Below are positions 16,527-24,815 of a stretch of 64,000 nt of DNA, piece by piece. The stretch lies in NCBI RefSeq assembly GCF_013034685.1, contig NZ_WQGO01000010.1:1-64000 (forward strand), read 5' to 3'. Positions within the stretch are counted from its first letter, which is position 1; every line of letters starts with the position of its first letter. This stretch comes from Ruegeria lacuscaerulensis. Its GTDB lineage: Bacteria > Pseudomonadota > Alphaproteobacteria > Rhodobacterales > Rhodobacteraceae. The position numbers and the translations under genes were made by a program. The notes under the pieces were generated by a model. The model was not told where the DNA came from, ran no database searches, and saw only the letters and a program-made list of their open reading frames with translations.

Positions 16527-16727
16527 TCATTCGGTGACGGGATCGTCATCGGTGCGCTTCGGGAAGGCCACCATCTCAACGCCAGGGAACATGCTGTGCT
16601 TGACCTGGATCGAGGTGATGGTGCCGGTCTCATCGGTATTGACGAAGAGCACCCCGCATCGATCCCAGAATGTCTTGCCTTCTTTTTCACCGGTCTTGAC
16701 GCTCAGTTTCAGAGTTTGAGTTGCCAT
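16527..16727 (-). CDS. Small conserved plasmid protein, function unknown
   Basis: 66 residues from the ATG at 16727 (product begins MATQTLKLSVKTGEKEGK); an upstream extension in frame is not supported. The sequence has a beta-rich look with a central KTFWDRCGVLFVN motif and an acidic C-terminus (DDDPVTE). I do not recognise the family. A decayed copy of its N-terminal 25 residues lies in inverted orientation at 16938-17012. It would be among the first genes to enter a recipient, and leading-region genes are often early-establishment factors, but that role is inference. Confidence 0.65.
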   Translation of the reverse strand: MATQTLKLSVKTGEKEGKTFWDRCGVLFVNTDETGTITSIQVKHSMFPGVEMVAFPKRTDDDPVTE

Positions 16728-16937
16728 TGTTTGATCCTCGCTATGGCGTGTTTCGATGAACAAGGGAAAAGCGGGCATCAAGGGGATGTCAGCAGGGAAT
16801 TTGATCCGCGCGGAATGCGCCGCAGGCGCAGGGGACATTCCTTGTTGAAGCGCGGCGCCCGGCCCGGGCGCCGCGCGTCTTCCCCGACTGCCCGCTTATG
16901 TTCATCCCTTCAGAAACACCGCAGCCGAGGATCTTCT

Positions 16938-17012
16938 CCGGCAACGTACTTGAAACTGTCAGACCTGGTGAAAGGCAAGGCTTTCTGGGATCGCTGCGCG
17001 CGGAACATCTGA
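16938..17012 (+). pseudogene. Decayed inverted copy of the 66-residue gene
   Basis: The frame reads ATYLKLSDLVKGKAFWDRCA before a stop at 17010-17012. This parallels TLKLSVKTGEKEGKTFWDRC of the gene on the opposite strand at 16527-16727, and DNA similarity is visible around TTCTGGGATCG-TGCG. Only about 25 residues remain and no start is evident, so it is called a remnant of an inverted duplication. Confidence 0.45.
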
Positions 17013-17343
17013 ACAAAACGATGTCTTTGATGGCGGCAACATCACCTCGATCCGACACAGGCGCGGCGCTCAGTTCTAAGTTGGGGGTTGCCCTTCTGGG
17101 TCGGTATGACCGTCGTCGCAAAGGATGAAGAATGACGGACGGTGCAAACCGCCCTATCCAACTGGCGGAGGCCAAAGACCGGACGGTCCGGCCCTGGTCC
17201 GTGCTTGTGCGGATCAGGTAAACAGCCGGACTCAATTTGGATTGGCGGGTTCGGTAGGACGCCCCGGTAATCCGCAAGAACTCTCTCAAGCGCTGTCGCG
17301 GGGCGAGACCGGCGCACGGGCAGATACAGTGATGAGTACGCCA
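17013..17343. other. No gene recognised
   Basis: About 330 bases between the remnant above and the terminator at 17344. Short open frames exist on both strands, but none has a ribosome-binding site or recognisable product. Confidence 0.5.
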
Positions 17344-17368
17344 AGAAAAAGGCCCACCGAAGCGGGCC
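17344..17368 (-). terminator. Intrinsic terminator with UUCG tetraloop
   Basis: On the minus strand GGCCCGC TTCG GTGGGCC (one G-T pair, C-G-closed TTCG loop) is followed by TTTTTCT. It lies about 43 bases downstream of the stop of the gene ending at 17411. Confidence 0.8.
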
Positions 17369-17410
17369 ACGAGTTTAACCAAAGGAAAATCTGGAGGTAT
17401 TCTTTACAGG

Positions 17411-17953
17411 CTAACGCTTGCGCGCGCGATCGACAACACCGTCAGCTGTGATCGTGGCAATGCGATCCTCTGTGCGGCGGGTCATTTCCACCCCGTCACC
17501 CGTCATATGCGCCTCGGCAAATTCCGTGAACTTGAAGATGCTGCCATCTGCTTCAACATGGGTTTCGTCCTCTGCCGAGCGCCGCTTCACCGATCCGTCA
17601 TGGCGGATTTCGATGATCGTGTTGTCGGCCATTCGGACCGTCACGGTATGCTCATCTACAGCGACACCCTGCCACCAGGCATCTGCATCGCGGCGCACAA
17701 CAATGCGGTTTGGGTGCAGCTTGATCTGCACGTCCTGTACCTCGTCCGGATCAGCGGCTTTGACGACCACGATGGCCTCCTGCGCGCTGGGATCACCATG
17801 GATCGACGCGCTCCCGTTTTTTGGCGGCCAGAGCTTCGGCTGTGTGCGCGGCTTGCCCTTCTGGTCTGTATGAAACCCGACGAACATCTGCGCGGATTTC
17901 CAGACGCGGCGGGCGGCTTTTTCAACCGTAGACGGAGCTGCATCGGTGGACAT
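17411..17953 (-). CDS. Hypothetical plasmid protein
   Basis: 180 residues, soluble, without signal peptide or membrane segment. The N-terminus is basic (KAARRVWKSAQMFVGFHTDQ); the rest alternates short beta-type stretches (IVVVKAADPDEVQDVQIKLH, VTVRMADNTIIEIRHDGSVK) ending in a basic DRARKR tail. The repeated hydrophobic-polar pattern suggests a beta-rich fold. I do not recognise the family. It is a single-gene unit with its own UUCG-loop terminator, positioned between the oriT leading region and the toxin-antitoxin pair. Confidence 0.6.
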   Translation of the reverse strand: MSTDAAPSTVEKAARRVWKSAQMFVGFHTDQKGKPRTQPKLWPPKNGSASIHGDPSAQEAIVVVKAADPDEVQDVQIKLHPNRIVVRRDADAWWQGVAVDEHTVTVRMADNTIIEIRHDGSVKRRSAEDETHVEADGSIFKFTEFAEAHMTGDGVEMTRRTEDRIATITADGVVDRARKR

Positions 17954-17975
17954 GGTGGATAGCCTTTAAAGTGGG

Positions 17976-18266
17976 TTAATTCACGTGCATTTTCGGGGTG
18001 AGCGTCACACCCACAGCGCTCAGCACTTTCAGCACCGTGCCAAACTCGGGATTGCCATTTTCGCTAAGTGCGCGGTAGAGGCTTTCCCGAGACAGACCAG
18101 ATTTGTCGGCCACACTCGACATACCTTTGGCCTTGGCAACATCGCCAAGTGCCGACGCGATCAGCGCCGTGTCGCTGGTTTCAAAAGCCGCTTCAAGATA
18201 GGCTTGAATGGCTTCCGGGCTGTCCAGATAGTCAGCCGCTTCAAACTTCGTTGTTTTGACACCCAT
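17976..18266 (-). CDS. HigA-like antitoxin (addiction module antidote, HTH)
   Basis: 96 residues from the ATG at 18266 (MGVKTTKFEAADYLDSPEAI). The N-terminal part matches the addiction-module antidote pattern (DYLDSPEAIQAYLEAAFE, then GDVAKAKGMS), and the C-terminal part is a Cro/CI-type HTH (GMSSVADKSGLSRESLYRAL ... FGTVLKVLSAVGV). It should neutralise the toxin encoded just upstream and bind the operator at 18571-18599. The toxin gene comes first, six bases before, the HigBA order. Confidence 0.88.
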   Translation of the reverse strand: MGVKTTKFEAADYLDSPEAIQAYLEAAFETSDTALIASALGDVAKAKGMSSVADKSGLSRESLYRALSENGNPEFGTVLKVLSAVGVTLTPKMHVN

Positions 18267-18271
18267 GTTTT

Positions 18272-18565
18272 TCACTCCAACTCTCTTGCCATCGCCTTGG
18301 CGGTTTTGATGTCGGCTTGCTGGGATGACTTGTCTCCCCCGCACAGCAAAACGATCAAAACGTCACCGCGCGACACATAGTAAACGCGATACCCCTTCCC
18401 TTCGGAGATACGCAGTTCACTCACACCTTCACCAACCGGTTTCACATCACCGGGATTGCCCAGGCTCAACCGCGTGATGCGAACCAAGATCCTGGCTCTC
18501 GCCCTTTGGTCCTTCAGGCCCTTGAGCCACTTGTCGAACAGGTCCGTCTTACGAATTTCTATCAT
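18272..18565 (-). CDS. HigB/RelE-superfamily toxin (phage-derived Gp49-like)
   Basis: 97 residues. The pattern IRKTDLFDKWLKGLKD ... RISEGKGYRVYYV ... VLLCGGDKSSQQADI fits the RelE/HigB-type killer family (Gp49-like), mRNA interferases that cleave messages at the ribosome. Start is the ATG at 18565. The likely -10 element lies only five bases upstream, so the mRNA may be leaderless. It pairs with the HTH antitoxin downstream and probably serves plasmid maintenance. Confidence 0.88.
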   Translation of the reverse strand: MIEIRKTDLFDKWLKGLKDQRARARILVRITRLSLGNPGDVKPVGEGVSELRISEGKGYRVYYVSRGDVLIVLLCGGDKSSQQADIKTAKAMARELE

Positions 18566-18570
18566 ACCTA

Positions 18571-18599
18571 TATGTAGCCTACAGGCTACAACCTTTCAA
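18571..18599 (-). promoter_or_regulatory. Promoter and dyad operator of the toxin-antitoxin pair
   Basis: Minus strand -35 TTGAAA (18594-18599), 17-base spacer, -10 TACATA (18571-18576). A perfect dyad TGTAGCCT-AC-AGGCTACA (18573-18590) covers the spacer and -10, the expected place for autorepression by the antitoxin or the complex. Confidence 0.75.
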
Positions 18600-18645
18600 G
18601 TCAAAACAACCTATACCATTGAACTAAAATCAAAAATCATTGCTG

Positions 18646-18670
18646 AAAAGCAGGGCGCGTTGCGCCCTGC
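18646..18670 (-). terminator. Intrinsic terminator after the ParB-like gene
   Basis: Perfect 9-bp stem GCAGGGCGC AAC GCGCCCTGC followed by TTTTC on the minus strand, eleven bases past the stop at 18681. Confidence 0.75.
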
Positions 18671-18680
18671 CCTGCCAGTT

Positions 18681-20546
18681 TCAGAAGCAATCCGGCACCC
18701 ATGCATCGATCCGGGCTTTCTGTGCCTCGGTCACGCCCAGTGCCTTTTGATGCTCTGGATCATTGAAGAGCTTGTGCAGCGCCTCGTTCTTGGCACCCTT
18801 TTTGGATTTCGCGAAGGCTTTGAACATGTCGGCGTCGATGTGCAGGTCCAGCAGGTCTTTGTAGAGATCATCCAGCTGCCAGCCTTTCAGACGCTTGAAG
18901 CAGTTTTCAGCCGAAGGGGTCCAGATCGCGCGCATGTCAGCCTCGATCTCAGCCTCGATCTCCGCCATGAACTCCGGGCGTTGGGTCAGAAACCGCCGGG
19001 CCAGAAAACCCGTGATCTCACCATTGCGGGTCTTCTTGCCCAGATCGCGAAACGCTTTGAACGCTTCCACGCTGCCTTGTGCGGCAATCTCGTGGAACTG
19101 GTCATAGGCTGCCTGTGCCGCTTCATCCCGTTCTCCGCCAAGACGCGGGTCGAGGATGAACTGGTCATCGATCTCGGGTGTGTTCCGCTCGGCACCACCA
19201 TAGCCAAACCCAAACAGATTGCTGCTCAGACCGGAGGCCGGGGTGGCAAAGAAAGCAAACAGGCTCAACACATAATCAGGCTTGTCCAGCAGGGCCGTTT
19301 GAACCGCTGCCAGCCGGATCGCCACCATGTCGTCGATGAACTTCTGCGAATAAACTGGTTTTGGTTCTTCCTTGATCTCCGGTTCTTTGACCGGGGCCAG
19401 AACACCAGCCTCAATGGCAGCCTGAACATGTTCCGCCGCGACATAGGCCGGGGATGTTTTGATCTCGCCATTGTTGGTGACATAGACAAACACGCCGGAC
19501 AGCTTGCGCTGCGCGTCAGAATAGAACGGCGCCGTATAGTCCTCAAGCGCGGCCAGCTCCTTTTCACCATCCGCGTCCAGAGCCTCACCCTCATAGAGTT
19601 CGGCAAGTTCGTCATACCGTTCGGCCTGTCCTTCGGTGAAGTCCCGGCTCACCATGTCCAAACGGTGCATGTCTTTCGTACCCGAGAACCCATAGGGAAT
19701 GTAGCTTTCCTCATGGGTGTCCACCCAGTCCCAGCCTTCCGCGTCGCGCAGTTTTTCCGCTTCTACCGCCAGTTTCTCGGCAAACAGACGATCCAGTAAC
19801 GCGCCTTCATTGAATAGGGTTTCATCGGCAAACAGATCAGCGGTGACGGTGCCGCCCGCCTCAACATAAGCCTTCTGCCCGACAAATACGGCCTTGCGGC
19901 TAGTGCTGCTAACAGCCTCCGACGTCAGTGCCTGTTTGACATCATGCTCACTGAACCACCGACATTCTTTGGCCCGTTCCAGAACCTCCAGAATTTTCTC
20001 TTCTTCGGTGCTGACGGTCATGGCCTTGGCCAGCCCCATGCTGATCTCACCGGCTTTGAGCGCATCCAGAACGGCGGCGGGCAGACTGGCAAGCGCGAGG
20101 CGGCGGCGCACATGGGATTCGGTCACGCCAAACGCATTGCTGATCTTGGCAATAGACAGAGATTTCTCGGCCATTTTGCCATAAGCACGGACCTCGTCCA
20201 CAGGGTCCAGTTCTTCACGGGCGGTGTTCTCCGCATTGGCCCATTGCTCAGCCACGAAGGGATTGTCCGTGACCTTAACGGGAACCTGTGCCAGATCAGC
20301 GCGCTCAGTCACGGCGATGTTCAGAGCCCGTAGGCGGCGACCACCGGCAACGATTGCGACTTTGCCATCGGTATCGCGCAACCCGCTGAGGTTCTGGATC
20401 AAGCCACACATAACCAAACTGTCGGCCAGAAGTGCAATACCTTCCTCACCAACCTCCTGTCGTGGGTTGATGTCAGACAGGTAGAGATCGGACAGGGATA
20501 CGGTTTCGATGGTTTCCGGTGCGGTGAATGTTTCGACTTTGCTCAT
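18681..20546 (-). CDS. Orphan ParB/RepB/Spo0J-domain protein
   Basis: 621 residues, far longer than a partition ParB (about 330). Residues about 15-200 form a ParB N-terminal domain: INPRQEVGEEG, the GGRRLRALNIA box, ENTAREELDPVDEVRAYGKM, and an HTH in ISNAFGVTESHVRRRLALAS. The remaining 420 residues are acidic and without recognised domain. No parA is adjacent; the partition parAB is at 45.3-47.7 kb. Such large ParB-like proteins are common on alphaproteobacterial conjugative plasmids, and their role is not settled (gene regulation, ParB-type nuclease or CTPase). Confidence 0.85.
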   Translation of the reverse strand: MSKVETFTAPETIETVSLSDLYLSDINPRQEVGEEGIALLADSLVMCGLIQNLSGLRDTDGKVAIVAGGRRLRALNIAVTERADLAQVPVKVTDNPFVAEQWANAENTAREELDPVDEVRAYGKMAEKSLSIAKISNAFGVTESHVRRRLALASLPAAVLDALKAGEISMGLAKAMTVSTEEEKILEVLERAKECRWFSEHDVKQALTSEAVSSTSRKAVFVGQKAYVEAGGTVTADLFADETLFNEGALLDRLFAEKLAVEAEKLRDAEGWDWVDTHEESYIPYGFSGTKDMHRLDMVSRDFTEGQAERYDELAELYEGEALDADGEKELAALEDYTAPFYSDAQRKLSGVFVYVTNNGEIKTSPAYVAAEHVQAAIEAGVLAPVKEPEIKEEPKPVYSQKFIDDMVAIRLAAVQTALLDKPDYVLSLFAFFATPASGLSSNLFGFGYGGAERNTPEIDDQFILDPRLGGERDEAAQAAYDQFHEIAAQGSVEAFKAFRDLGKKTRNGEITGFLARRFLTQRPEFMAEIEAEIEADMRAIWTPSAENCFKRLKGWQLDDLYKDLLDLHIDADMFKAFAKSKKGAKNEALHKLFNDPEHQKALGVTEAQKARIDAWVPDCF

Positions 20547-20620
20547 GGGGCAAATCCTTGTTTGAGTGTTTGAGATCGTGTTAAGGGTGCCCTACCCCTT
20601 CCGGGGTAGAGCGGAGCCGT

Positions 20621-20731
20621 TTAGATGGCTGCGTGTTGGATCAGGAAGCGGCGCGCGATGTGGAAATTGTCGCCCTTCCTGATTAGCGCCCACGCTTCTG
20701 CGATACGTTGCTGCAAGATTTCATTGCTCAT
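20621..20731 (-). CDS. 36-residue small protein upstream of the ParB-like gene
   Basis: The product begins MSNEILQQRIAEAWALIRKG and ends HIARRFLIQHAAI, an amphipathic helix-turn-helix-like peptide. A near-perfect ribosome-binding site (AAAGGAGGTG) precedes the ATG, stronger than for most neighbours, which is the main reason to call it. It lies between the DUF3768 gene and the ParB-like gene on the same strand, 74 bases before the latter. A perfect hairpin CTACCCC TTCC GGGGTAG (20592-20609) follows its stop. Function unknown. Confidence 0.6.
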   Translation of the reverse strand: MSNEILQQRIAEAWALIRKGDNFHIARRFLIQHAAI

Positions 20732-20764
20732 GGTGTTCACCTCCTTTCCGGTTTGGGATTGAGA

Positions 20765-21169
20765 TCAGTATTCGCTGGGGCACATGATGGTCAGAACGCG
20801 GCGCGTCACTGACGTGTCAAACGGCCGGTCGGACCCATACGTGTAGTCCGTGTCGTAAAGATCGATCTTCCAGAACAGCTTCTGGTCACGGACTGTCACC
20901 GCCCCAAAGGTGTGATCGCCATAGGGGTCATTGCCCTCGTCAAACTGGTCATCCGACGCCACCGCTGCCAAAGCTGCAGTCTGGAACTCCATCCCTTCAC
21001 CTGACACGCCGGGCGTGACAAATACCTGACCCTGAATTCCCTTAGAATGCATCTCGATTGCCGCAGTCGGATCGATCAGCGCTTTCCGAAATAGGTCATT
21101 CTGGGTCGCAATCTCTGCCGCCTGCAGGCTGGTGTCAGTGTCGATGTCTTTTGTCTTTTCAATGTCCAA
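20765..21169 (-). CDS. DUF3768 family protein
   Basis: 134 residues from a TTG start at 21169, chosen because AAGGAGAG lies eight bases upstream and because the family begins about here; the frame is open further upstream but that part resembles nothing. The C-terminal half carries the DUF3768 signature: EGNDPYGDHTFGAVTV, KLFWKIDLYDTDYTYGSD and the closing TRRVLTIMCPSEY. DUF3768 proteins are small, plasmid-associated and of unknown function. Confidence 0.85.
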   Translation of the reverse strand: MDIEKTKDIDTDTSLQAAEIATQNDLFRKALIDPTAAIEMHSKGIQGQVFVTPGVSGEGMEFQTAALAAVASDDQFDEGNDPYGDHTFGAVTVRDQKLFWKIDLYDTDYTYGSDRPFDTSVTRRVLTIMCPSEY

Positions 21170-21696
21170 AACCGTCTCTCCTTTTGTGGTGCGACCTCTG
21201 GGGTTGATCCCCTTTGGTGCTGGTTTTGAGCCGAGCCCTGAAAGGGCGTCGTCTCTAAAACCTGCCCCGTGGCGAACGCGGAGAGGGGCGAGACAGGACC
21301 AATCGACAAGAGTGGTGCGGCCCGCAGCGCAGGCGCGCGAGGACACGGTATTGTCTATTTGTCTTGTCCGAGGGGGGAGGCCGCGCCTTCCCCCTTACGG
21401 AAGGTAGCGTTTGGCTTGTCCAAATCCCGCCTGACCCACAAGGAAAGGACAAAGGATCTCTGATCCTGCGTGAGCGCAAAAGGGACCGTCACCCGAATGG
21501 GCAGATCACCACGGCATGGACCGACCATGACCCAAAGCCCCTGCCCCGGCTCGCAAGAGACGGGTCAGGGGCTACTGGGACAGGGAGATCATTCTGGGGT
21601 GTTCTGGGTGGAAGCCGATACGTCGGCTGAAACCTAGAGCCTGCTCACGAGCCGAAAGGCTCGGGATTTGCCACAGAAACAGACTGCAGCCCGAAG
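21170..21696. other. No gene recognised
   Basis: About 525 bases upstream of the DUF3768 gene. Open frames run through it but lack ribosome-binding sites and known patterns. It contains a small hairpin CGAGCC GAAA GGCTCG (21648-21663) just past the stop of the WGR gene. Confidence 0.4.
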
Positions 21697-21948
21697 TCAC
21701 TCACCGACCGGAACATACCCTCGACGGAGCTTTTGCTTTTCGAGATTGTGGAGCGCTTCACTAGCCAGGGCTTCGTCATCATACGTCACCATCATGGCTT
21801 GCCCGTTCGTGCCAATACGCCCCCAGGTACGAAGCACTGAAACCTCCCCAAACAACGTCGGCTGCAACTCGATGCCATAGAACCGCGCCATGTTGATCTC
21901 AGGGTCCACATGGATCAGGTGCACAGGTGTGGTGTCTGTCAGCTCCAT
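21697..21948 (-). CDS. WGR-domain protein
   Basis: 83 residues from the ATG at 21948 (product begins MELTDTTPVHLIHVDPEINM). It is almost entirely one WGR domain: ARFYGIELQPTLFGEVSVLR followed by the signature TWGRIGTNGQ and a C-terminal helix (EALASEALHNLEKQKLRRGY). WGR domains bind nucleic acids and occur in PARPs and in bacterial single-domain proteins common on alphaproteobacterial plasmids. The target is unknown. The open frame extends further upstream without similarity. Confidence 0.88.
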   Translation of the reverse strand: MELTDTTPVHLIHVDPEINMARFYGIELQPTLFGEVSVLRTWGRIGTNGQAMMVTYDDEALASEALHNLEKQKLRRGYVPVGE

Positions 21949-22199
21949 GACGCGATTGTCGATCAATAAAGCTCGTCTGTCCAATGACTTTGCTGGAACA
22001 GTCAATTGGCAAGGATTCAGAACCGTGATGAAAACATTCGACAACTCAATCTGTCTGATGCTTGCCTCGTACCCATCCAGGTACAGGAGCTCATATTGGC
22101 ACCATTCCACATTCCGCTGCTGGAACCGTTGTGACCACTGGCCAGAGTAGGTACGGTTTTCTCATATCTTGCAAAACGAAATAGAAGGATGAAGGCAAC

Positions 22200-22592
22200 G
22201 TGGCTGAAATCTTGGAAGGCGGATGTTTTTGCGGTGAGGTTCGATACCAGGTCACTGGCAGCGCAGTAATGCAACTCATGTGTTTTTGCAGTGATTGCCT
22301 ATCGATGACCGGAACGGACGGTTATGCCGGGTACATGATAAAGTCGGAAGACCTGCAGCTGCTGAAAGGCAAACCACGGACCTTTGAGAAGACCTCAAAG
22401 GAAGGTCGACCTGTCATCAAGCATTTTTGTGGCACCTGCGGATCAGGCCTGTGGGGCGTGACAGCCTTCGGATTGACGAGCATTGCGGCTGGGACATTGG
22501 ATGAGCCAAACAACTTCAAGCCAACGAGCAAGGTTTTTGTGAAAGATGCCCCCAACTGGGCCAGGGTTCCCCACCATTTGGAAGAAATGTAG
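22200..22592 (+). CDS. GFA/CENP-V-fold zinc protein
   Basis: 130 residues with a GTG start at 22200 after a GAAGG ribosome-binding site. Zinc motifs of the GFA family are present: GGCFCGEVRY (about residues 8-17), MCFCSDCLSMTG (about 27-38) and HFCGTCGSGLW (about 75-85). Members include glutathione-dependent formaldehyde-activating enzyme-like proteins, though most have no proven reaction. It stands alone between the WGR gene and the SH3b gene; substrate cannot be inferred. Confidence 0.88.
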   Translation: MAEILEGGCFCGEVRYQVTGSAVMQLMCFCSDCLSMTGTDGYAGYMIKSEDLQLLKGKPRTFEKTSKEGRPVIKHFCGTCGSGLWGVTAFGLTSIAAGTLDEPNNFKPTSKVFVKDAPNWARVPHHLEEM

Positions 22593-22694
22593 CGTTTGAA
22601 GCTTTGGTATCACCTACATTTCTGTCTTGGAGTTGTTCCTCTTGGTGACCCGAGTTGCTACGATTGTCGTTGAGGCAATAAGCAGGACATCGCG

Positions 22695-22997
22695 ATGCGC
22701 AATGCAATCTTTTTACCCCTAATGGCTTTGTTCCTGGGGGTCGTCATGGACGTTAAACCGGCGGCGGCCGCGTCACTCGGAACATATGAGGTTTTTGGCG
22801 TCGAAGACGGTGACATGCTAAAAATGCGCAGTGGGCCTGGAACAGGGTTCAATGTGATCGTTGGTCTTCCAAATGGAACCGCACTACGAGTTCACGGCTG
22901 TGAGCAGACCGGTGGCACCCGTTGGTGCCGCGTCTCTTTGGAGCGCGCGCGCAAGCTTAAGGGATACGTCTCTTGGGCATATTTGCGGAAAATCTAA
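22695..22997 (+). CDS. Secreted bacterial SH3 (SH3b) domain protein
   Basis: 100 residues with a signal peptide ending in KPAAAAS (cleavage near residue 26). The rest is a single SH3b domain: EDGDMLKMRSGPGTGFNVIV, then LPNGTALRVHGC and RWCRVSLE with GYVSWAYLRKI at the end. SH3b domains usually bind cell-wall peptides. The two cysteines (HGCEQTGGTRWC) could form a disulfide in the periplasm. Single gene; partner unknown. Confidence 0.85.
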   Translation: MRNAIFLPLMALFLGVVMDVKPAAAASLGTYEVFGVEDGDMLKMRSGPGTGFNVIVGLPNGTALRVHGCEQTGGTRWCRVSLERARKLKGYVSWAYLRKI

Positions 22998-23140
22998 TAC
23001 GACAGCGATCAGCACCACCATCTTTTAGCAATCATAGAATACCGGCGGAAACGCCCTGACGAATCCACTAGTTGGGCTCACACCCGTCGTCGAAGCGGCT
23101 CGCAACATCCCCGAATTCGCTGGGTTCAGGACGGCCCTAA

Positions 23141-23293
23141 GGCTTTGACTGGGGAGCGCTTGATCGCCTGCACCGTAACGGATTGATCCTGGACCCGGTT
23201 GGAAAGGCAAAATCGGTGGTACTGACCGATGAAGGCCTGCGCCGCTCCGAAAAGCTTTTCACAGAGCTTTTTGGGCGGGAGCCAAAGACATAG
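23141..23293 (+). pseudogene. C-terminal remnant of a DUF6429-type gene
   Basis: The frame reads GFDWGALDRLHRNGLILDPV then GKAKSVVLTDEGLRRSEKLF and ends in ELFGREPKT, matching the C-terminal half of DUF6429 proteins. An in-frame TAA lies directly upstream (23138-23140) and no start codon is available, so only about 50 of the usual 75 or so residues remain. Upstream bases (AGGACGGCCC) may be the frameshifted continuation. Confidence 0.6.
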
Positions 23294-23408
23294 CATTCGC
23301 CATGACAAGTCCCTCCATGTAACGCAGGTCTGCATACGCGTGTGGGCTGGCTGGCGGTTGCAATCTGCGCTAAATCGCCCCTGTCCGGCAAACAGGGAGA
23401 AGCTGAAG

Positions 23409-24815
23409 ATGACAACGGGGAACGATCTTGGTGGGCTCATCGGGTTTATCACCCGTGACGAGATTTGGCATGAGCGGCTCGCTGATGTGTTGGACGAGCA
23501 TTTTCTGCCAGCGCTCGAGGCCTTCGATCTTGAGTTCGAGGATCTGGGCGACTTGCTGGGCGAGGATTGGCCGATGGTCCTGTGGGGTGGTGGCCTGGAA
23601 GATTTGCTGGGCAGGACATTCGGAGCGGACGCCGAAAACGCTGCGGATGCTTATCTGAAAGGGAGCGGTTCCAAGGAGAGTGCGCAGACCCGCGCCTATA
23701 TCAAAGGATTGCGGGACGCGTCGGTCAGCCTTTATGAGGTGAGCGAGGTAGACCCCGGCAGATCCATGGTCTTGCGCAACATGCTTTCGGACGCAGAGCC
23801 GGTTACCGTCCGGGAACACAGCGCGACGCAGATGCTGCAGCGATGGGATCGCATCGCAGCTCGGGTTGTCGCACAGGGGGATTATAACGTGATCTCGGGG
23901 GCGCTGCTCCCATTCGACCCCGACACCGTCGCGTTTTTTGAAGACGGGCTCCGCTCCGTGTTGAAATTGAACCCCGACGTTGAACTGAGGCTGACACAGG
24001 ATCAGCTACACCGTTCCGCACCCCTCTTCACCAATGCCTGGCTCTTCGCACATCTGCCGAACCTACTGGATCCGGAACCACCACAAATCAGCAACAGCGA
24101 TGGCGACAACCTGCTCTTTCACGACATGCGCTTCCCCCTCGCCAGCAAAGTGACGCAAAGCCAGGTATCTGAAAAGCTAACACAGTCCGCAGAACTCGTG
24201 ATCTCAGGCCAGAAGGATTGGACCTGGCTTGACCTCGACACCCCGTCCGGCACCAAGCACGGCACCGGCCTCGTGTTGGACAAATCAATGTCAGGGGCCT
24301 CCGTGCTTGGGTCCCTAGATCTGAAAGGTCGGACACTCACACTTTCTGTGAGCTCTACAGCGCGCGCTGAACGCGGCGAAGCCCTGGTCCGGGACCTCCT
24401 GGGCGACCTGGTGAAATCTCCGCTGACATCAATCCAGACCGCCGAACAGATGATGGCGGATGACAGCACGAGTAACGGAGTGGCAGAAGAAGAGGACATC
24501 CCCCGTGCCCTTGCCCGTCAGATGGCCCACGAATATCTCGAACAGCATTACCGCGATACGCTTGACCAGCCGATTCCTGCCCTGGATGGCAAGACCCCGC
24601 GCCAGGCCGTTCGCAGCACGGCGGGCAGGAAGAAAGTCATAGACTGGCTGAAGACAATCGAAAACCGCAGCGCGCGCCAGACCGGCTCTCCGGTGGCTGA
24701 GTATGATTTCGGCTGGATGTGGGACGAGCTTGGTCTGTCAGACTACCGAAATTGGACCAGCGATGGTTCTTGCAAAAACCGTTCCAAAGCTTCGCCTCCT
24801 GAACCCATCGACTAA
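23409..24815 (+). CDS. Hypothetical protein with MbcA/ParS-like C-terminal motif
   Basis: 468 residues from the ATG at 23409; the open frame reaches 23229, but those extra residues are not protein-like and overlap the DUF6429 remnant. Acidic and soluble. Near the C-terminus comes DQPIPALDGKTPRQAVRSTA then GRKKVIDWLKTIEN, a motif (P-P-AL-G-TPR-A--T--GR--V---L) seen at the end of many SEC-C-associated or toxin-binding-like proteins. The N-terminal 350 residues match nothing I recognise. Stop overlaps the convergent zinc gene by four bases. Confidence 0.7.
   Translation: MTTGNDLGGLIGFITRDEIWHERLADVLDEHFLPALEAFDLEFEDLGDLLGEDWPMVLWGGGLEDLLGRTFGADAENAADAYLKGSGSKESAQTRAYIKGLRDASVSLYEVSEVDPGRSMVLRNMLSDAEPVTVREHSATQMLQRWDRIAARVVAQGDYNVISGALLPFDPDTVAFFEDGLRSVLKLNPDVELRLTQDQLHRSAPLFTNAWLFAHLPNLLDPEPPQISNSDGDNLLFHDMRFPLASKVTQSQVSEKLTQSAELVISGQKDWTWLDLDTPSGTKHGTGLVLDKSMSGASVLGSLDLKGRTLTLSVSSTARAERGEALVRDLLGDLVKSPLTSIQTAEQMMADDSTSNGVAEEEDIPRALARQMAHEYLEQHYRDTLDQPIPALDGKTPRQAVRSTAGRKKVIDWLKTIENRSARQTGSPVAEYDFGWMWDELGLSDYRNWTSDGSCKNRSKASPPEPID

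Noticed and set aside
16131-17012. 293-codon plus-strand open frame
   Set aside because: Runs through the hairpin region and antisense to the 66-residue gene; only its last 25 codons resemble a protein, listed as a remnant.
18456-19799. 447-codon plus-strand open frame
   Set aside because: Lies antisense to the ParB-like gene, whose protein has clear motifs; the antisense product has no domain and arises from GC-rich codon bias.
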